Positions 46,947 through 55,005 of a stretch of 64,000 nt of DNA are shown piece by piece. Below the pieces are notes generated by a model. That model had not been told where the DNA came from and ran no database searches. It was given only the letters and a program-made list of their open reading frames with translations. Origin of the DNA: Klebsiella variicola. Its GTDB lineage: Bacteria > Pseudomonadota > Gammaproteobacteria > Enterobacterales > Enterobacteriaceae. Made by a program: the position numbers and the translations under genes. The stretch's first letter is position 1. The number at the start of each line of letters is the position of its first letter. Where the stretch lies: NCBI RefSeq assembly GCF_000828055.2, contig NZ_CP010523.2, positions 2,232,001-2,296,000 of the forward strand, written 5' to 3'.

Positions 46947-47693
46947 TCAGCGCATGCCGCCAGAGGCCAGAATCACCTCGCCGGTGACCCACCCCGCGTC
47001 GTCTGATGCAAGAAATGAGACAATTGGAGCAACATCCTGCACCTGGCCGATGCGTCCAAGCGGCGTCTGCTTTTCATTCCATATCTGAAAATCCGAGTTC
47101 ATCGCGCCCGAAATATGGCTACCTTCCGTTTCGATAAGTCCTGGGTTGACCGCGTTGACGCGGATTCCTCGTGGGCTGAGTTCTCGTGAGAGTACGCTGG
47201 TGATGGCGTCAATTGCGCCTTTGGTGCCGCTGTAGATGGCGCTCTCGGGGATAGCGACGCGAGTGACGAACGAACTGATGTTGATTATGCTGCTGCCCTT
47301 ACCCAGATGCGGGGTGGCGGCGCCAACCAATAGCAGCGGGCCGAGAACATTGATGTCAAACTGCCTGCGATAGAGTACTTCCGTACTATCTTCAATCCTG
47401 GCGAACTGATAGATACCAGCGTTGTTCACTACAATGTCGAGGCGCCCGAAGTTGCCAATGGCTGAGTTAACCAGCGCCTCGACCTCGGATGGATTGGTGA
47501 CATCTGCCGCTACCGCCACGGCCCGTCCACCGGCAGCTTCAATATCTGCAACAACCTTATCTGCACTGCTTCTGTTTGACGCGTAGTTGACGATGACCCT
47601 CGCGCCGTCAGCCGCCAGCTGACGGGCAATACCTGCTCCGATCCCACTGGATCCACCGGTCACAATGGCCACTTTGTCTTTTAATTTGTTCAT
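46947..47693 (-). CDS. Short-chain dehydrogenase/reductase
   Basis: This 248-residue classical SDR has the cofactor motif TGGSSGIGAGIA, the NNAG motif (VVNNAGIYQFA) and the catalytic YSGTK (Tyr-x-x-x-Lys). The Shine-Dalgarno AGGAGG is strong. It is divergent from a LysR gene and lies upstream of the DHA2 transporter gene on the same strand. LysR control of SDR plus efflux pump is the natural reading. The substrate is unknown. Confidence 0.87.
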   Translation of the reverse strand: MNKLKDKVAIVTGGSSGIGAGIARQLAADGARVIVNYASNRSSADKVVADIEAAGGRAVAVAADVTNPSEVEALVNSAIGNFGRLDIVVNNAGIYQFARIEDSTEVLYRRQFDINVLGPLLLVGAATPHLGKGSSIINISSFVTRVAIPESAIYSGTKGAIDAITSVLSRELSPRGIRVNAVNPGLIETEGSHISGAMNSDFQIWNEKQTPLGRIGQVQDVAPIVSFLASDDAGWVTGEVILASGGMR

Positions 47694-47821
47694 ATCTAAG
47701 CCTCCTGGAATTGTCGCCCTGAGCGGTATGGTTGAGGAGGCTATAGTGATATCGACAAAGTTGTTTTAGAACTGACGATTTTGTATATTCGATGTTCATT
47801 TTTGAACGGCGAGGCAATAGC

Positions 47822-48691
47822 ATGGAATGGGGCGACGTCCGGGTGTTTCTTGCTGTCATGCGTAAGGGGTCTTTCGGGGAGGCGGCCCGTAGCCTTGGCG
47901 TAAGCCATCCGACGGTGGGTCGGCGGATAAAGGCGCTTGAGGCTGAGGCGCAGCAGGCACTGTTTCGCCGGACAAAGGAAGGGCTGGTGCTGACGGATGC
48001 TGGTGACAGAGTGTTGAAGCTGGCAGAGGCGGTCGAAAACTCCGCACTGGCGATGGAGCGACGCCTGGCAGGGAATCACGAACGTCTCGAAGGGGTACTG
48101 CGGATATCTTGCGCTGAGTGGTTTGCTAACTATGTTCTGGCGCCGGTTCTGAGCGAGTTGACGCACCGCCATCCAGCGATTGTACCGGAGATAATCGCGA
48201 GTTACCGCTTGCTTAATCTGTCGCGCCGTGATGCCGACATCGCGTTTCGCATCGTGCCCTTTACCGAACCGGATATTGTCCAGCGCCGCCTGATGACCAT
48301 TCCCTATGCGCTGTATGGAACGCCGGATATGGCCGGGATCGCGCAACACGACCCGGCTGCAGTGGGGCTTATTCTGATGAATACGGCGCAATCCCATTTC
48401 TCTGACGTCGCCTGGCTGCTCGACAGGTTCCCTCAGTCACGACGTGTGTTTACCAGTACCAGCCGGGCCGTACAGGCGCAGATGTGCCAGCGGGGGATGG
48501 GGATTGCCGTGCTGCCGCGGCCGCTTGGCGATGCTATCACCGGTTTGCAACCCATCAGCATGCCGGAGCCACCGCCATCCAAAAATATATGGGTGGGTTA
48601 TCACTCTGACCTCCGGCATATGGACCGCCTGCGTGTCATGCTGGATATTGCCGATGTGTTGCTTGCGGATCCCGGGACGGCCGCAACGTGA
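47822..48691 (+). CDS. LysR-family regulator divergent from the SDR gene
   Basis: This 289-residue LysR-type regulator has an N-terminal helix-turn-helix (GSFGEAARSLGVSHPTVGRRIKALE) and an effector-binding domain. Start at ATG 47822 (MEWGDVRVFLAVMRKG) with a GAGG ribosome site; an earlier in-frame ATG adds ten atypical residues. The 128-bp gap to the SDR gene is A/T rich and probably holds both promoters. It converges with the cytochrome b561 gene, with 2 bp between the stops. Confidence 0.86.
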   Translation: MEWGDVRVFLAVMRKGSFGEAARSLGVSHPTVGRRIKALEAEAQQALFRRTKEGLVLTDAGDRVLKLAEAVENSALAMERRLAGNHERLEGVLRISCAEWFANYVLAPVLSELTHRHPAIVPEIIASYRLLNLSRRDADIAFRIVPFTEPDIVQRRLMTIPYALYGTPDMAGIAQHDPAAVGLILMNTAQSHFSDVAWLLDRFPQSRRVFTSTSRAVQAQMCQRGMGIAVLPRPLGDAITGLQPISMPEPPPSKNIWVGYHSDLRHMDRLRVMLDIADVLLADPGTAAT

Positions 48692-48693
48692 GC

Positions 48694-49233
48694 TTACGGT
48701 TTACGGATGCCAGTCATGCTGTTGAACACGCCGTCACGTAGCACGAAAGCATGTAGTAACGCAGCCGCCAGGTGAAGCATCACTGTCGCGAATAATGCCA
48801 GAGCCACCCAGGTGTGAAGAGGCCGTAGTTCCGCATACCAGTCATTATTGACTCCCAGGATGGGGGGCAGGACGATCCCGTAGCCAAGGGTGACGGGATA
48901 TCCTGCAGCTGAAAGCATGGCCCAACCTATTAGCGGTTGGGCCAACATCATCAGATAGAGTACCCAGTGCGAAAGGTGGGCAATGCCACGCTGCCAGGTA
49001 GGGATGGTGGCAGGCAAAGAGGGAGTAGGCGTGGTGAATCGCACCCACAAGCGAACGATAACCAGAAGCAATATCATCACCCCCAGAGGCTTGTGGATCG
49101 ACACCAACAGGCTGTGCAAGGAGGATACGGTCGAGACCATCGCCACGCCGATAAATAACATACTGAGGATCGCAGCGGCCATCAGCCAGTGAAGGACGCG
49201 CAGAGCCGGATGAAAGTATGCAACCTGTTTCAT
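48694..49233 (-). CDS. Cytochrome b561
   Basis: This 179-residue di-haem inner-membrane cytochrome of the bacterial b561 (CybB) family has four helices. Candidate haem histidines are in LRVLHWLMAAAIL, SIHKPLGVMIL, LSHWVLYLMMLAQPLIGW and LHTWVALALFATVMLHLAAALLHAF. It would move electrons from quinol. It overlaps the catalase-family gene by 4 bp, so the two products probably act together. Confidence 0.88.
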   Translation of the reverse strand: MKQVAYFHPALRVLHWLMAAAILSMLFIGVAMVSTVSSLHSLLVSIHKPLGVMILLLVIVRLWVRFTTPTPSLPATIPTWQRGIAHLSHWVLYLMMLAQPLIGWAMLSAAGYPVTLGYGIVLPPILGVNNDWYAELRPLHTWVALALFATVMLHLAAALLHAFVLRDGVFNSMTGIRKP

Positions 49234-50285
49234 AAATGCTCTCCTGCTTGTTGTGCCTGTTCATGCGTACGCAGATTGTAGGATTTGGTATAAGCCGATG
49301 AGCGTGCGTTAAGTATCGGGTCATCAGACGCGGCAATGCCATCAGGCAAGATCAAGGGATCGTAGTTAATGTCATTACAGGGTCCTTGCTGTTGAGGGAT
49401 GGCCTTGTTTAAGACTAACGTTCCGGCATTAATCGTTTTCCGGTTTGCGGGCCAGGCTTTGGTGGAATCGTTACCTTTGTCATCCGCCTGAGCCAGCGTG
49501 AAAACTAAATCCCACTCCAGCGTGCCCTGTTCCAGACGTTGCCGAAGATCCTGTTGCAGAAAATCTTTGTTCTGTTTATCGATATCGCTTATGGGGACAA
49601 ACCTGGTGTGCGGCACCATACTCCAGCGTACCAGATGTTCATTGCCAGTCTGATCGATCAGGCGAAAAGCATTCAGGCTGTTAAAGCGATCGCTGGCCCA
49701 GCTTGAAGAGGGGATGTATTGCTTTGCCCAGGCAAAAAAAGGCTTGATTTCCGGATGGCTCATGACAAAAGCATTTACTTTTTCCGGATTCGGCTTGCCG
49801 GTTTTGGCGTCTGGCAGCGTCGCGGTTTGAAGCTCATAGAAACTTTCGACGGAACTGACGGGGAAAAATGGCATGGCGTTCATCCCGGTTCGCCACTGTT
49901 CACCATTGGCCTGAGTAAAGGACAGCGCCATACTCCTGACAGGCACGGTATAATCCGGAGCTGCCGGATTACCTCCTGCAATAGCCAAGCGTCCTGTTAC
50001 CGCGGTTTCGCCTTTGCTGAATAGTAAGGCGCGCGATAGCGTGCTGGCATTCCCGTTTGAGATAAAACTCCCCAGCACGCACATGCCTTTAGCATGATTC
50101 CGCCGATAGCCTTGATGAACGCCACCCGACTGTTGTAATACCGTGACAAGCTTATCCGATGTCAGCCTTTCAGGCGTAAGCCATCCACCAGCCCACAGGA
50201 ATAATAAAATAAGGAACAGTGGAATAATGCCGACCAGCGCCAGACGCACTACCGTCTGTTTGTTTACCTGTACTTTGATATTCAT
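49230..50285 (-). CDS. Membrane-anchored catalase-family (SrpA-like) peroxidase
   Basis: This 351-residue protein has an N-terminal membrane anchor (about 14-33) followed by a small catalase-like domain facing the periplasm. The distal histidine is in GYRRNHAKGMCVLGSF, and the proximal haem tyrosine is likely in RSSAYTKSYNLR. The minimal size and missing C-terminal domains place it with SrpA-like peroxidases rather than true catalases. Its coupling to cytochrome b561 suggests a quinol-fed peroxide reductase. That is inference. Confidence 0.85.
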   Translation of the reverse strand: MNIKVQVNKQTVVRLALVGIIPLFLILLFLWAGGWLTPERLTSDKLVTVLQQSGGVHQGYRRNHAKGMCVLGSFISNGNASTLSRALLFSKGETAVTGRLAIAGGNPAAPDYTVPVRSMALSFTQANGEQWRTGMNAMPFFPVSSVESFYELQTATLPDAKTGKPNPEKVNAFVMSHPEIKPFFAWAKQYIPSSSWASDRFNSLNAFRLIDQTGNEHLVRWSMVPHTRFVPISDIDKQNKDFLQQDLRQRLEQGTLEWDLVFTLAQADDKGNDSTKAWPANRKTINAGTLVLNKAIPQQQGPCNDINYDPLILPDGIAASDDPILNARSSAYTKSYNLRTHEQAQQAGEHL

Positions 50286-50332
50286 AGTGTTAACTCATTC
50301 TGTCCACGATTTTTGCTAAACGAGAAGTGCAT

Positions 50333-50905
50333 TCAGCCTGGTTGTTGTGCTTCTCTTTTTTGTCGAACGGTTAGCGACACGGTTGAAATACAAAAATAGA
50401 AAGCCCCAAAGGCCGCATAACCAACAATGTTGTCTACAGACGGTGGTTCTATTGTTCGGGACTGAAAAAGAAAAAAAGCACCTGCTAACGTAGACTGGGC
50501 GCCACTTAATATCATGCTCCATTGCGCACGATAGTTTTTCCAGCGCTGAACCGCTGCGCCCAACTGTAGTAGCCCTGATAATATTGCCCAGCAACCGAAT
50601 ATCCGAATCACATCATTTATGCTGCTATTGATAGCCAATATCACCGCCAGCGTTGTGACGGCGCTTACGATAATATTGACCGTCTGCATCCGGTTACGGC
50701 CGAATCCGCCGTTTCAAATCGCATCAATGTAATTCGCTATCGCATCCCAGGCGGGATAAAGAATTAACAAAAATGAGGCCCAAAAATAAGAATGCCGGGC
50801 AGCGATAAATGTGGAAACAGCCCATAAAATCGAGAAGATGGTGCGGGAAAAATAATACTGTCTGAGCCAGTTCTGCTGATTCCCCTGATGAATACTGTCG
50901 GTCAT
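50333..50905 (-). pseudogene. DUF308/HdeD-like membrane protein split by an in-frame stop
   Basis: Two frames (50714-50905, 63 aa; 50333-50689, 118 aa) are in the same phase, separated only by TGA at 50714-50716 and eight further codons. Together they make a 190-residue protein with about six helices. The first part ends YPAWDAIANYIDAI and the second continues NGGFGRNRMQTV. A single C-to-T change (CGA to TGA) would restore it. It is first in the unit with the catalase-family and b561 genes. The family name is from general resemblance. Confidence 0.7.
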
Positions 50906-50971
50906 TTTAACCCTCTCAAGCTGGCATGTTGGACAAGCGAAGCATCGGCGTGAGCTTCTTTCTGTTAGTAA

Positions 50972-50985
50972 ACCTACTAGTAGGT
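50972..50985. promoter_or_regulatory. TetR operator before the DUF308/catalase/b561 unit
   Basis: ACCTACTAGTAGGT is a perfect 14-bp palindrome 66 bp upstream of the first start. A near-identical site precedes the tetR gene. Confidence 0.65.
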
Positions 50986-51104
50986 AGGTAAAAGATCAAC
51001 ATGTTTTGATGCAATCCAGGTGAGGTCATCAAAGCGGTATCGAGGTGTGAGAGGTAAGGGGCCGTTTTGCAACAAGTATTGCCCGGTAAGTCACCGGGCA
51101 ATCG

Positions 51105-51689
51105 TCAGGCGACTTTTATGATTTTGTTTATCAGAGGCCAGGCAATCTGATCAAACACCAGCGGATTATTGAATGCCCGCGCTGCCAGCATGGCACCATG
51201 TATACCAGCCATCAGGGCGCTGGCTTCTACTTCCGCCGTTTCATTAAGTTTGAAAACGCCCTGGGTTTCACCCGCCCTAAGTAACGATGCCAGCCAGTCA
51301 GAGAGATCGCTGAAATGACCAGTGACCTCAGCGGCAATATCGGCAGGTAATGTCGGAAGCTCAACGGCAAGCATGACACAGATGCAAAATGACGAAGTAC
51401 CATCCTTGATACAGGCTGACCAGAAATCGGCGTACCCTTTCACTTTGATCAGTGGATCGTGTATTTGCTGATCCATGGCCTCCATGCCCGCCCGGGCTTC
51501 TGCACGGTACTCCTGTACAACAGCATGAACTAAATCTTCTTTGCTGGGAAAATGATGATGGATACTGGCTTTACGAATTCCCACGCGCTCAGCAAGATCG
51601 GCATAGCTAAAACTTTTATACCCTCCGACGGTGAGCAGCTGTCTCGTATTTGCCATAATTTCTCGCGCTTTCGGCGAACGTTCGATCAT
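51105..51689 (-). CDS. TetR-family repressor
   Basis: This 194-residue TetR-type repressor has an N-terminal helix-turn-helix (FSYADLAERVGIRKASIHHHFPSKEDL) and a TetR_C-type effector domain containing Cys residues (ACIKDGTSSFCICVM). The ATG at 51689 has GGAG 7 bp upstream. It lies directly upstream of the DUF308/catalase/b561 unit on the same strand. Matching palindromes are found before both, so autoregulation and control of the unit are likely. The cysteine cluster could sense oxidants or electrophiles (inference). Confidence 0.86.
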   Translation of the reverse strand: MIERSPKAREIMANTRQLLTVGGYKSFSYADLAERVGIRKASIHHHFPSKEDLVHAVVQEYRAEARAGMEAMDQQIHDPLIKVKGYADFWSACIKDGTSSFCICVMLAVELPTLPADIAAEVTGHFSDLSDWLASLLRAGETQGVFKLNETAEVEASALMAGIHGAMLAARAFNNPLVFDQIAWPLINKIIKVA

Positions 51690-51757
51690 TTCACGCTCCA
51701 GCAATCATTGCGGTGAAAAAGTGCGCTATCTACAGCGGGTTCTATTCAGCCGGGACA

Positions 51758-51771
51758 ACCTACTGGTAGGA
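51758..51771. promoter_or_regulatory. TetR operator before its own gene
   Basis: ACCTACTGGTAGGA has the palindromic core CCTAC-TG-GTAGG and matches 12 of 14 bases of the site at 50972-50985. It lies 68 bp upstream of tetR, almost the same distance as the other copy. Confidence 0.6.
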
Positions 51772-51831
51772 AGTGAGATTGTCAAATTTCCTCTCCTGCC
51801 AGCAGCCCGCAAGCTCCTCAGATCTCAACGT

Positions 51832-52224
51832 TCAAACTGCAGACGCATAATAAACAAACGCCAGCTTATTGCCGTCGGGATCGCGGACGTAGGCGCTGTG
51901 AAAACCGTCGCCATACTGCGGCCGGTGACCGGGACCGCCTTCGTCACGTCCGCCGAGTTGCAGGGCGAGGGCATGCAGTTCCGCAATATGTTCGATGGAG
52001 CGGGCATTGAGCGCCACCATCGTTCCATTGCCCACCCCGGCAGGCTGCTGGTCAAAGGGAGTGCCCACGCACAGGCCGCAGGTGTGGTTGCCATTGAAGG
52101 TGCCCCAGGACGCTCCCTGTTCGTTACGGCCGGCTTTGACGTGCCCCAGCAATGCCATTAACGGGTCATAGAACTTGATGGCGCGTGGCAGGTCATTGGT
52201 TCCAAGCATGATGTATGAAAACAT
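51832..52224 (-). CDS. VOC-family (glyoxalase/bleomycin-resistance fold) protein
   Basis: This 130-residue single VOC domain has the N-terminal MLGTNDLPRAIKFYDPLMALLG and C-terminal GFHSAYVRDPDGNKLAFVYY, with a histidine and glutamine/aspartate pattern suited to metal binding. The function is unknown. The base composition is like the core genome, unlike the genes to its left. It is followed by a copy of the 26-bp hairpin. Confidence 0.83.
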   Translation of the reverse strand: MFSYIMLGTNDLPRAIKFYDPLMALLGHVKAGRNEQGASWGTFNGNHTCGLCVGTPFDQQPAGVGNGTMVALNARSIEHIAELHALALQLGGRDEGGPGHRPQYGDGFHSAYVRDPDGNKLAFVYYASAV

Positions 52225-52277
52225 GATGTCCTCCTGGAGCAGGTTTGATGGCGTAAAACCTCAGCCTGGTTGCTGGC

Positions 52278-52303
52278 GAGCGGGCTGGCGCCAGGCCAGC
52301 CCG
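52278..52303. repeat. 26-bp hairpin repeat, copy B
   Basis: Identical over 26 bp to 44822-44847 and in the same orientation. Here it lies 6 bp beyond the stop of the minus-strand MFS gene and could serve as its terminator hairpin. Confidence 0.8.
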
Positions 52304-52309
52304 TCAGGA

Positions 52310-53509
52310 CTACCGTGCGGACTCCGTCGCCTCGTCCATCTCCTCTTCCTGCTCACTGGCAAGCAGGGTTTTCTCGTTTTTGCATAGACATTGAATCAAC
52401 AGGAACAGCACGCCGCTGGCCACCAGGGTGACGATCAGGCCATCGTAGCCGGTGATGCCGATCAGCATGCCGCTGACTACCGGTCCGGCGACGCTGCCGG
52501 CGGACCAGAAAAAGCCGAACAGGGCGTTAATCATAATCAGCTTCTGCCCATTGAAGGTTTTCCCCGCCCGCACCAGCGACAGGGTATAAAGCGCGCCCGC
52601 GGCGGCGCCCAGCAGCAGGCAAATGGCCATCAGCTGAATGCGCGAGCCGAGCATCAGCGGCAGGGCCAGCAGCGACAGGCTGAAGACTACCGCGCAGGAC
52701 AGATGCACGCGGCGAATGCCGACCCGGTCAGCCAGCCAGCCGAGCGGGGTCTGGAACATCGCATCCCCGGTGAGCACCACGGTGACCAGCAGCACCGCCA
52801 TCCCTTCATTCAGCCCTTTGTCCATGCCGTACAGCGGCAGCAGGGCGAGGATGCTGGCGTCAAAGAAGGCGAAGCAGAAGACCCCGGAGGCCAGTACCGG
52901 CAGGAAAGCGCCGAGGCTGCGCCAGCTGGCGCGCTCCCCAAGGCTTTCGCGGGTGCCAGTGGGCAGATGGCGCAGCATCAGCAGGCAGACGGCGGTGACC
53001 GCGACGATCGCCATCAGCGCCGAGGCCTGCCAGGCGGGGCCGACGGAGATCAGTAACGGCCCGGCCAGCTGGCAGCCGGTAAAGGCCGAGGCGTAGATGC
53101 CGGTGAGGGTGGCGCGCTGGCTGCCCGCCGCGCCGCCGGTGATCCAGCTTTCGCCCAGCACGATAATGACCCCGGAGGCCAGGCCGGTCAGCAGGCGCGG
53201 CAGCAAAAGCAGCGTCATATCGGTGGTCATGCATGAGGCGATGGTCGCCAGCGCCAGCAGGATCAGACTGCCGCTCAGCAGCACGCCCATTTCAACGCGC
53301 CGGCACAGCGCAGGAGAGAGGAAGGAGGAGATCATCATGCCGGCGGGCGGCAGGGCGGCCAGCAGGCCGACGTACAGCGGCGCGATCTGCTGCTGCGCCA
53401 GCTCAAGACTGATTAACGGCACCGTATAGCCGGTGATAAATCCCACGAGCGACGCGGCCATGATCATCGCCAGCGTGGGGGCAAGACGATTCTGGTCTGG
53501 GTTAAACAT
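52310..53509 (-). CDS. MFS transporter (YcaD-like)
   Basis: This 399-residue carrier has 12 predicted helices. It resembles the E. coli YcaD group (LVGFITGYTVPLISLELAQQ near the start; GWLADRVGIRRVHLS between helices 8 and 9; FGFFWSAGSVAGPVVSG late). The acidic tail EQEEEMDEATESAR is hydrophilic. It is divergent from an M20 amidohydrolase gene, so transport of an amide or amino-acid conjugate is possible but not shown. Confidence 0.82.
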   Translation of the reverse strand: MFNPDQNRLAPTLAMIMAASLVGFITGYTVPLISLELAQQQIAPLYVGLLAALPPAGMMISSFLSPALCRRVEMGVLLSGSLILLALATIASCMTTDMTLLLLPRLLTGLASGVIIVLGESWITGGAAGSQRATLTGIYASAFTGCQLAGPLLISVGPAWQASALMAIVAVTAVCLLMLRHLPTGTRESLGERASWRSLGAFLPVLASGVFCFAFFDASILALLPLYGMDKGLNEGMAVLLVTVVLTGDAMFQTPLGWLADRVGIRRVHLSCAVVFSLSLLALPLMLGSRIQLMAICLLLGAAAGALYTLSLVRAGKTFNGQKLIMINALFGFFWSAGSVAGPVVSGMLIGITGYDGLIVTLVASGVLFLLIQCLCKNEKTLLASEQEEEMDEATESAR

Positions 53510-53677
53510 TTTATTTCCGATGACGGAGAGGTCAGTAGTGGATCCTTCGGCAAATTGCCGTCCTGAGTTGCATAATAATTAATCGCCTGGCCGTTGTCAC
53601 CGTTGAAATCACTACCAAAAAAGGACCGCAGGGCGGCGACAGGGCTGTACGCCGCGCCGCCGCCGCATTTCGTGACG

Positions 53678-53706
53678 TTGTCAGCGTGTTAACGACAGGA
53701 TATAAC
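53678..53706 (+). promoter_or_regulatory. Candidate sigma-70 promoter of the M20 gene
   Basis: TTGTCA (53678-53683) and TATAAC (53701-53706) are 17 bp apart, 100 bp before the amidohydrolase start. The rest of the 296-bp gap shows nothing further. Confidence 0.5.
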
Positions 53707-53805
53707 GGAGGGAGCGGCAGCGACCCGACGTCGGTGAGCGACGGGGAAAAAACGCGACGCATGACCGATTATTCAGCATTACGCTATGCAGGAAAGGAGT
53801 AATAC

Positions 53806-54963
53806 ATGGCCGTATCGCCGTCACTGATCGCCGAAGCCGTTGGCTGGCGACGTGAATTTCACGCCGCGCCTGAGCTCGGATATCAGGAGCAGGAGACCTC
53901 GCGCCGCGTTGCGGAGCTGCTGGCCTCGTTTGGGCTGCAGGTACACCGCGGGCTGGCCGGCACCGGCGTCGTGGCGACGCTGGAAAACGGTCCCGGGCCG
54001 GTCATCGGCCTGCGCGCCGATATGGACGCCCTGCCGATCACCGAGCTGGGGAGCGTCAGCTATCGCTCGCGCCGTCCCGGGGTGATGCACGCCTGCGGCC
54101 ACGATGGTCACACCGCGATGCTGCTGGCGGCGGCCGCCCATCTGGCGCAGACCCGCCAGTTCAGCGGCACCGTCCACTTTGTCTTCCAGCCGGCGGAAGA
54201 GAACCTCGGCGGCGCGCGCAAAATGGTGGAAGAGGGGTTGTTCGAGCGCTTCCCGATGGACGCCATCTACGCGCTGCATAACTGGCCGGGGATCCCCCTT
54301 GGCGAAGTGGCGCTCAGCGATGGCGCGATGATGGCCTCGCTGGACGCCTTCGAGATCACCCTGCGCGGAAAGAGCTGCCATGCGGCGATGCCGGAGAGCG
54401 GGGCCGATCCGATCGTCGCGGCGGCGCAGCTGATTATGGCGCTGCAGACCATTCCTTCCCGCCGCCTGTCGCCGCAGGATTCCGCGGTGGTCAGTATCAC
54501 CCAGATAAACGGCGGCGAGGCGATCAACGTCTTGCCGGACACCGTGGTGCTGCGCGGTACCTTCCGCTGTCTGAGCAATCGCGTTCGCGCCCGCGTGCGC
54601 GAGCTAATCGAAAGCTATGTGGCGACCCAGCCGCAGGTGTCCGATGTGCAGGGTGAGATTAGCTGGTTCCCGGGCTATCCGGTGACCAAAAACCATGCGC
54701 TGCAGGCGCAGCAGGTGCGCGAGGTGGCCGTCGCCACCCTCGGCGCGGAAGCGGTGCGCTGGAACCAGGCGCCGTCGATGGCCTCCGAAGATTTTGCCTG
54801 CATGCTGGAGGCCTGTCCGGGAGCCTATTTCTGGATAGGCACCGACGGCGAAACCCCGTCGAAGCCGCTACATAACGCCAGCTATGACTTTAACGATGCG
54901 CTGATTAGTCCCGGGGTGGCCATGTGGGTGGCGCTGGTGGAGAAACAGCTGCCGGCGGCGTAA
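53806..54963 (+). CDS. M20-family amidohydrolase (hippurate hydrolase-like)
   Basis: This 385-residue cytosolic metallo-amidohydrolase is of the M20D type (HipO, IAA-amino-acid hydrolase and related). The metal-binding motif is HACGHDGHTAML, the catalytic/ligand pair is in FVFQPAEENLGGARKMV, and MASEDFACMLE gives a C-terminal ligand. Start at 53806 with a strong Shine-Dalgarno (AAAGGAG). It is divergent from an MFS gene that may import its substrate. The exact amide substrate is unknown. Confidence 0.88.
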   Translation: MAVSPSLIAEAVGWRREFHAAPELGYQEQETSRRVAELLASFGLQVHRGLAGTGVVATLENGPGPVIGLRADMDALPITELGSVSYRSRRPGVMHACGHDGHTAMLLAAAAHLAQTRQFSGTVHFVFQPAEENLGGARKMVEEGLFERFPMDAIYALHNWPGIPLGEVALSDGAMMASLDAFEITLRGKSCHAAMPESGADPIVAAAQLIMALQTIPSRRLSPQDSAVVSITQINGGEAINVLPDTVVLRGTFRCLSNRVRARVRELIESYVATQPQVSDVQGEISWFPGYPVTKNHALQAQQVREVAVATLGAEAVRWNQAPSMASEDFACMLEACPGAYFWIGTDGETPSKPLHNASYDFNDALISPGVAMWVALVEKQLPAA

Positions 54964-54980
54964 CCCACCGGCAGCGGCAG

Positions 54981-55001
54981 AGGGAGCGCGGCGCGCTCCC
55001 T
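54981..55001. terminator. Hairpin between convergent amidohydrolase and fdhF-like genes
   Basis: AGGGAGCGC and GCGCTCCCT form a perfect 9-bp stem with a 3-base loop in the 42-bp gap between the two stops. No T-run is seen. Confidence 0.65.
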
Positions 55002-55005
55002 GAGG

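Larger units (their letters stand above)
44849..52277. other. Lower-G+C accessory block between identical 26-bp hairpins
   Basis: Genes from the RidA protein to the TetR regulator (44884-51689) are visibly richer in A/T than the flanking transport genes, most clearly ridA (roughly 40% G+C by eye) and the DUF308/catalase region. The VOC gene at the right end has ordinary composition. No integrase, transposase or tRNA is seen. The block is probably acquired DNA; the mechanism is not visible. Confidence 0.5.

Noticed and set aside
50714-50905. Independent 63-residue membrane protein
   Set aside because: The downstream frame is in the same phase and continues the same helical protein, so a broken gene is more likely. 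Two separate genes are not fully excluded.
44849-52277. Integrative element, prophage or insertion sequence
   Set aside because: No integrase, transposase, tRNA attachment site or phage gene was seen; only composition and the flanking repeats suggest transfer.
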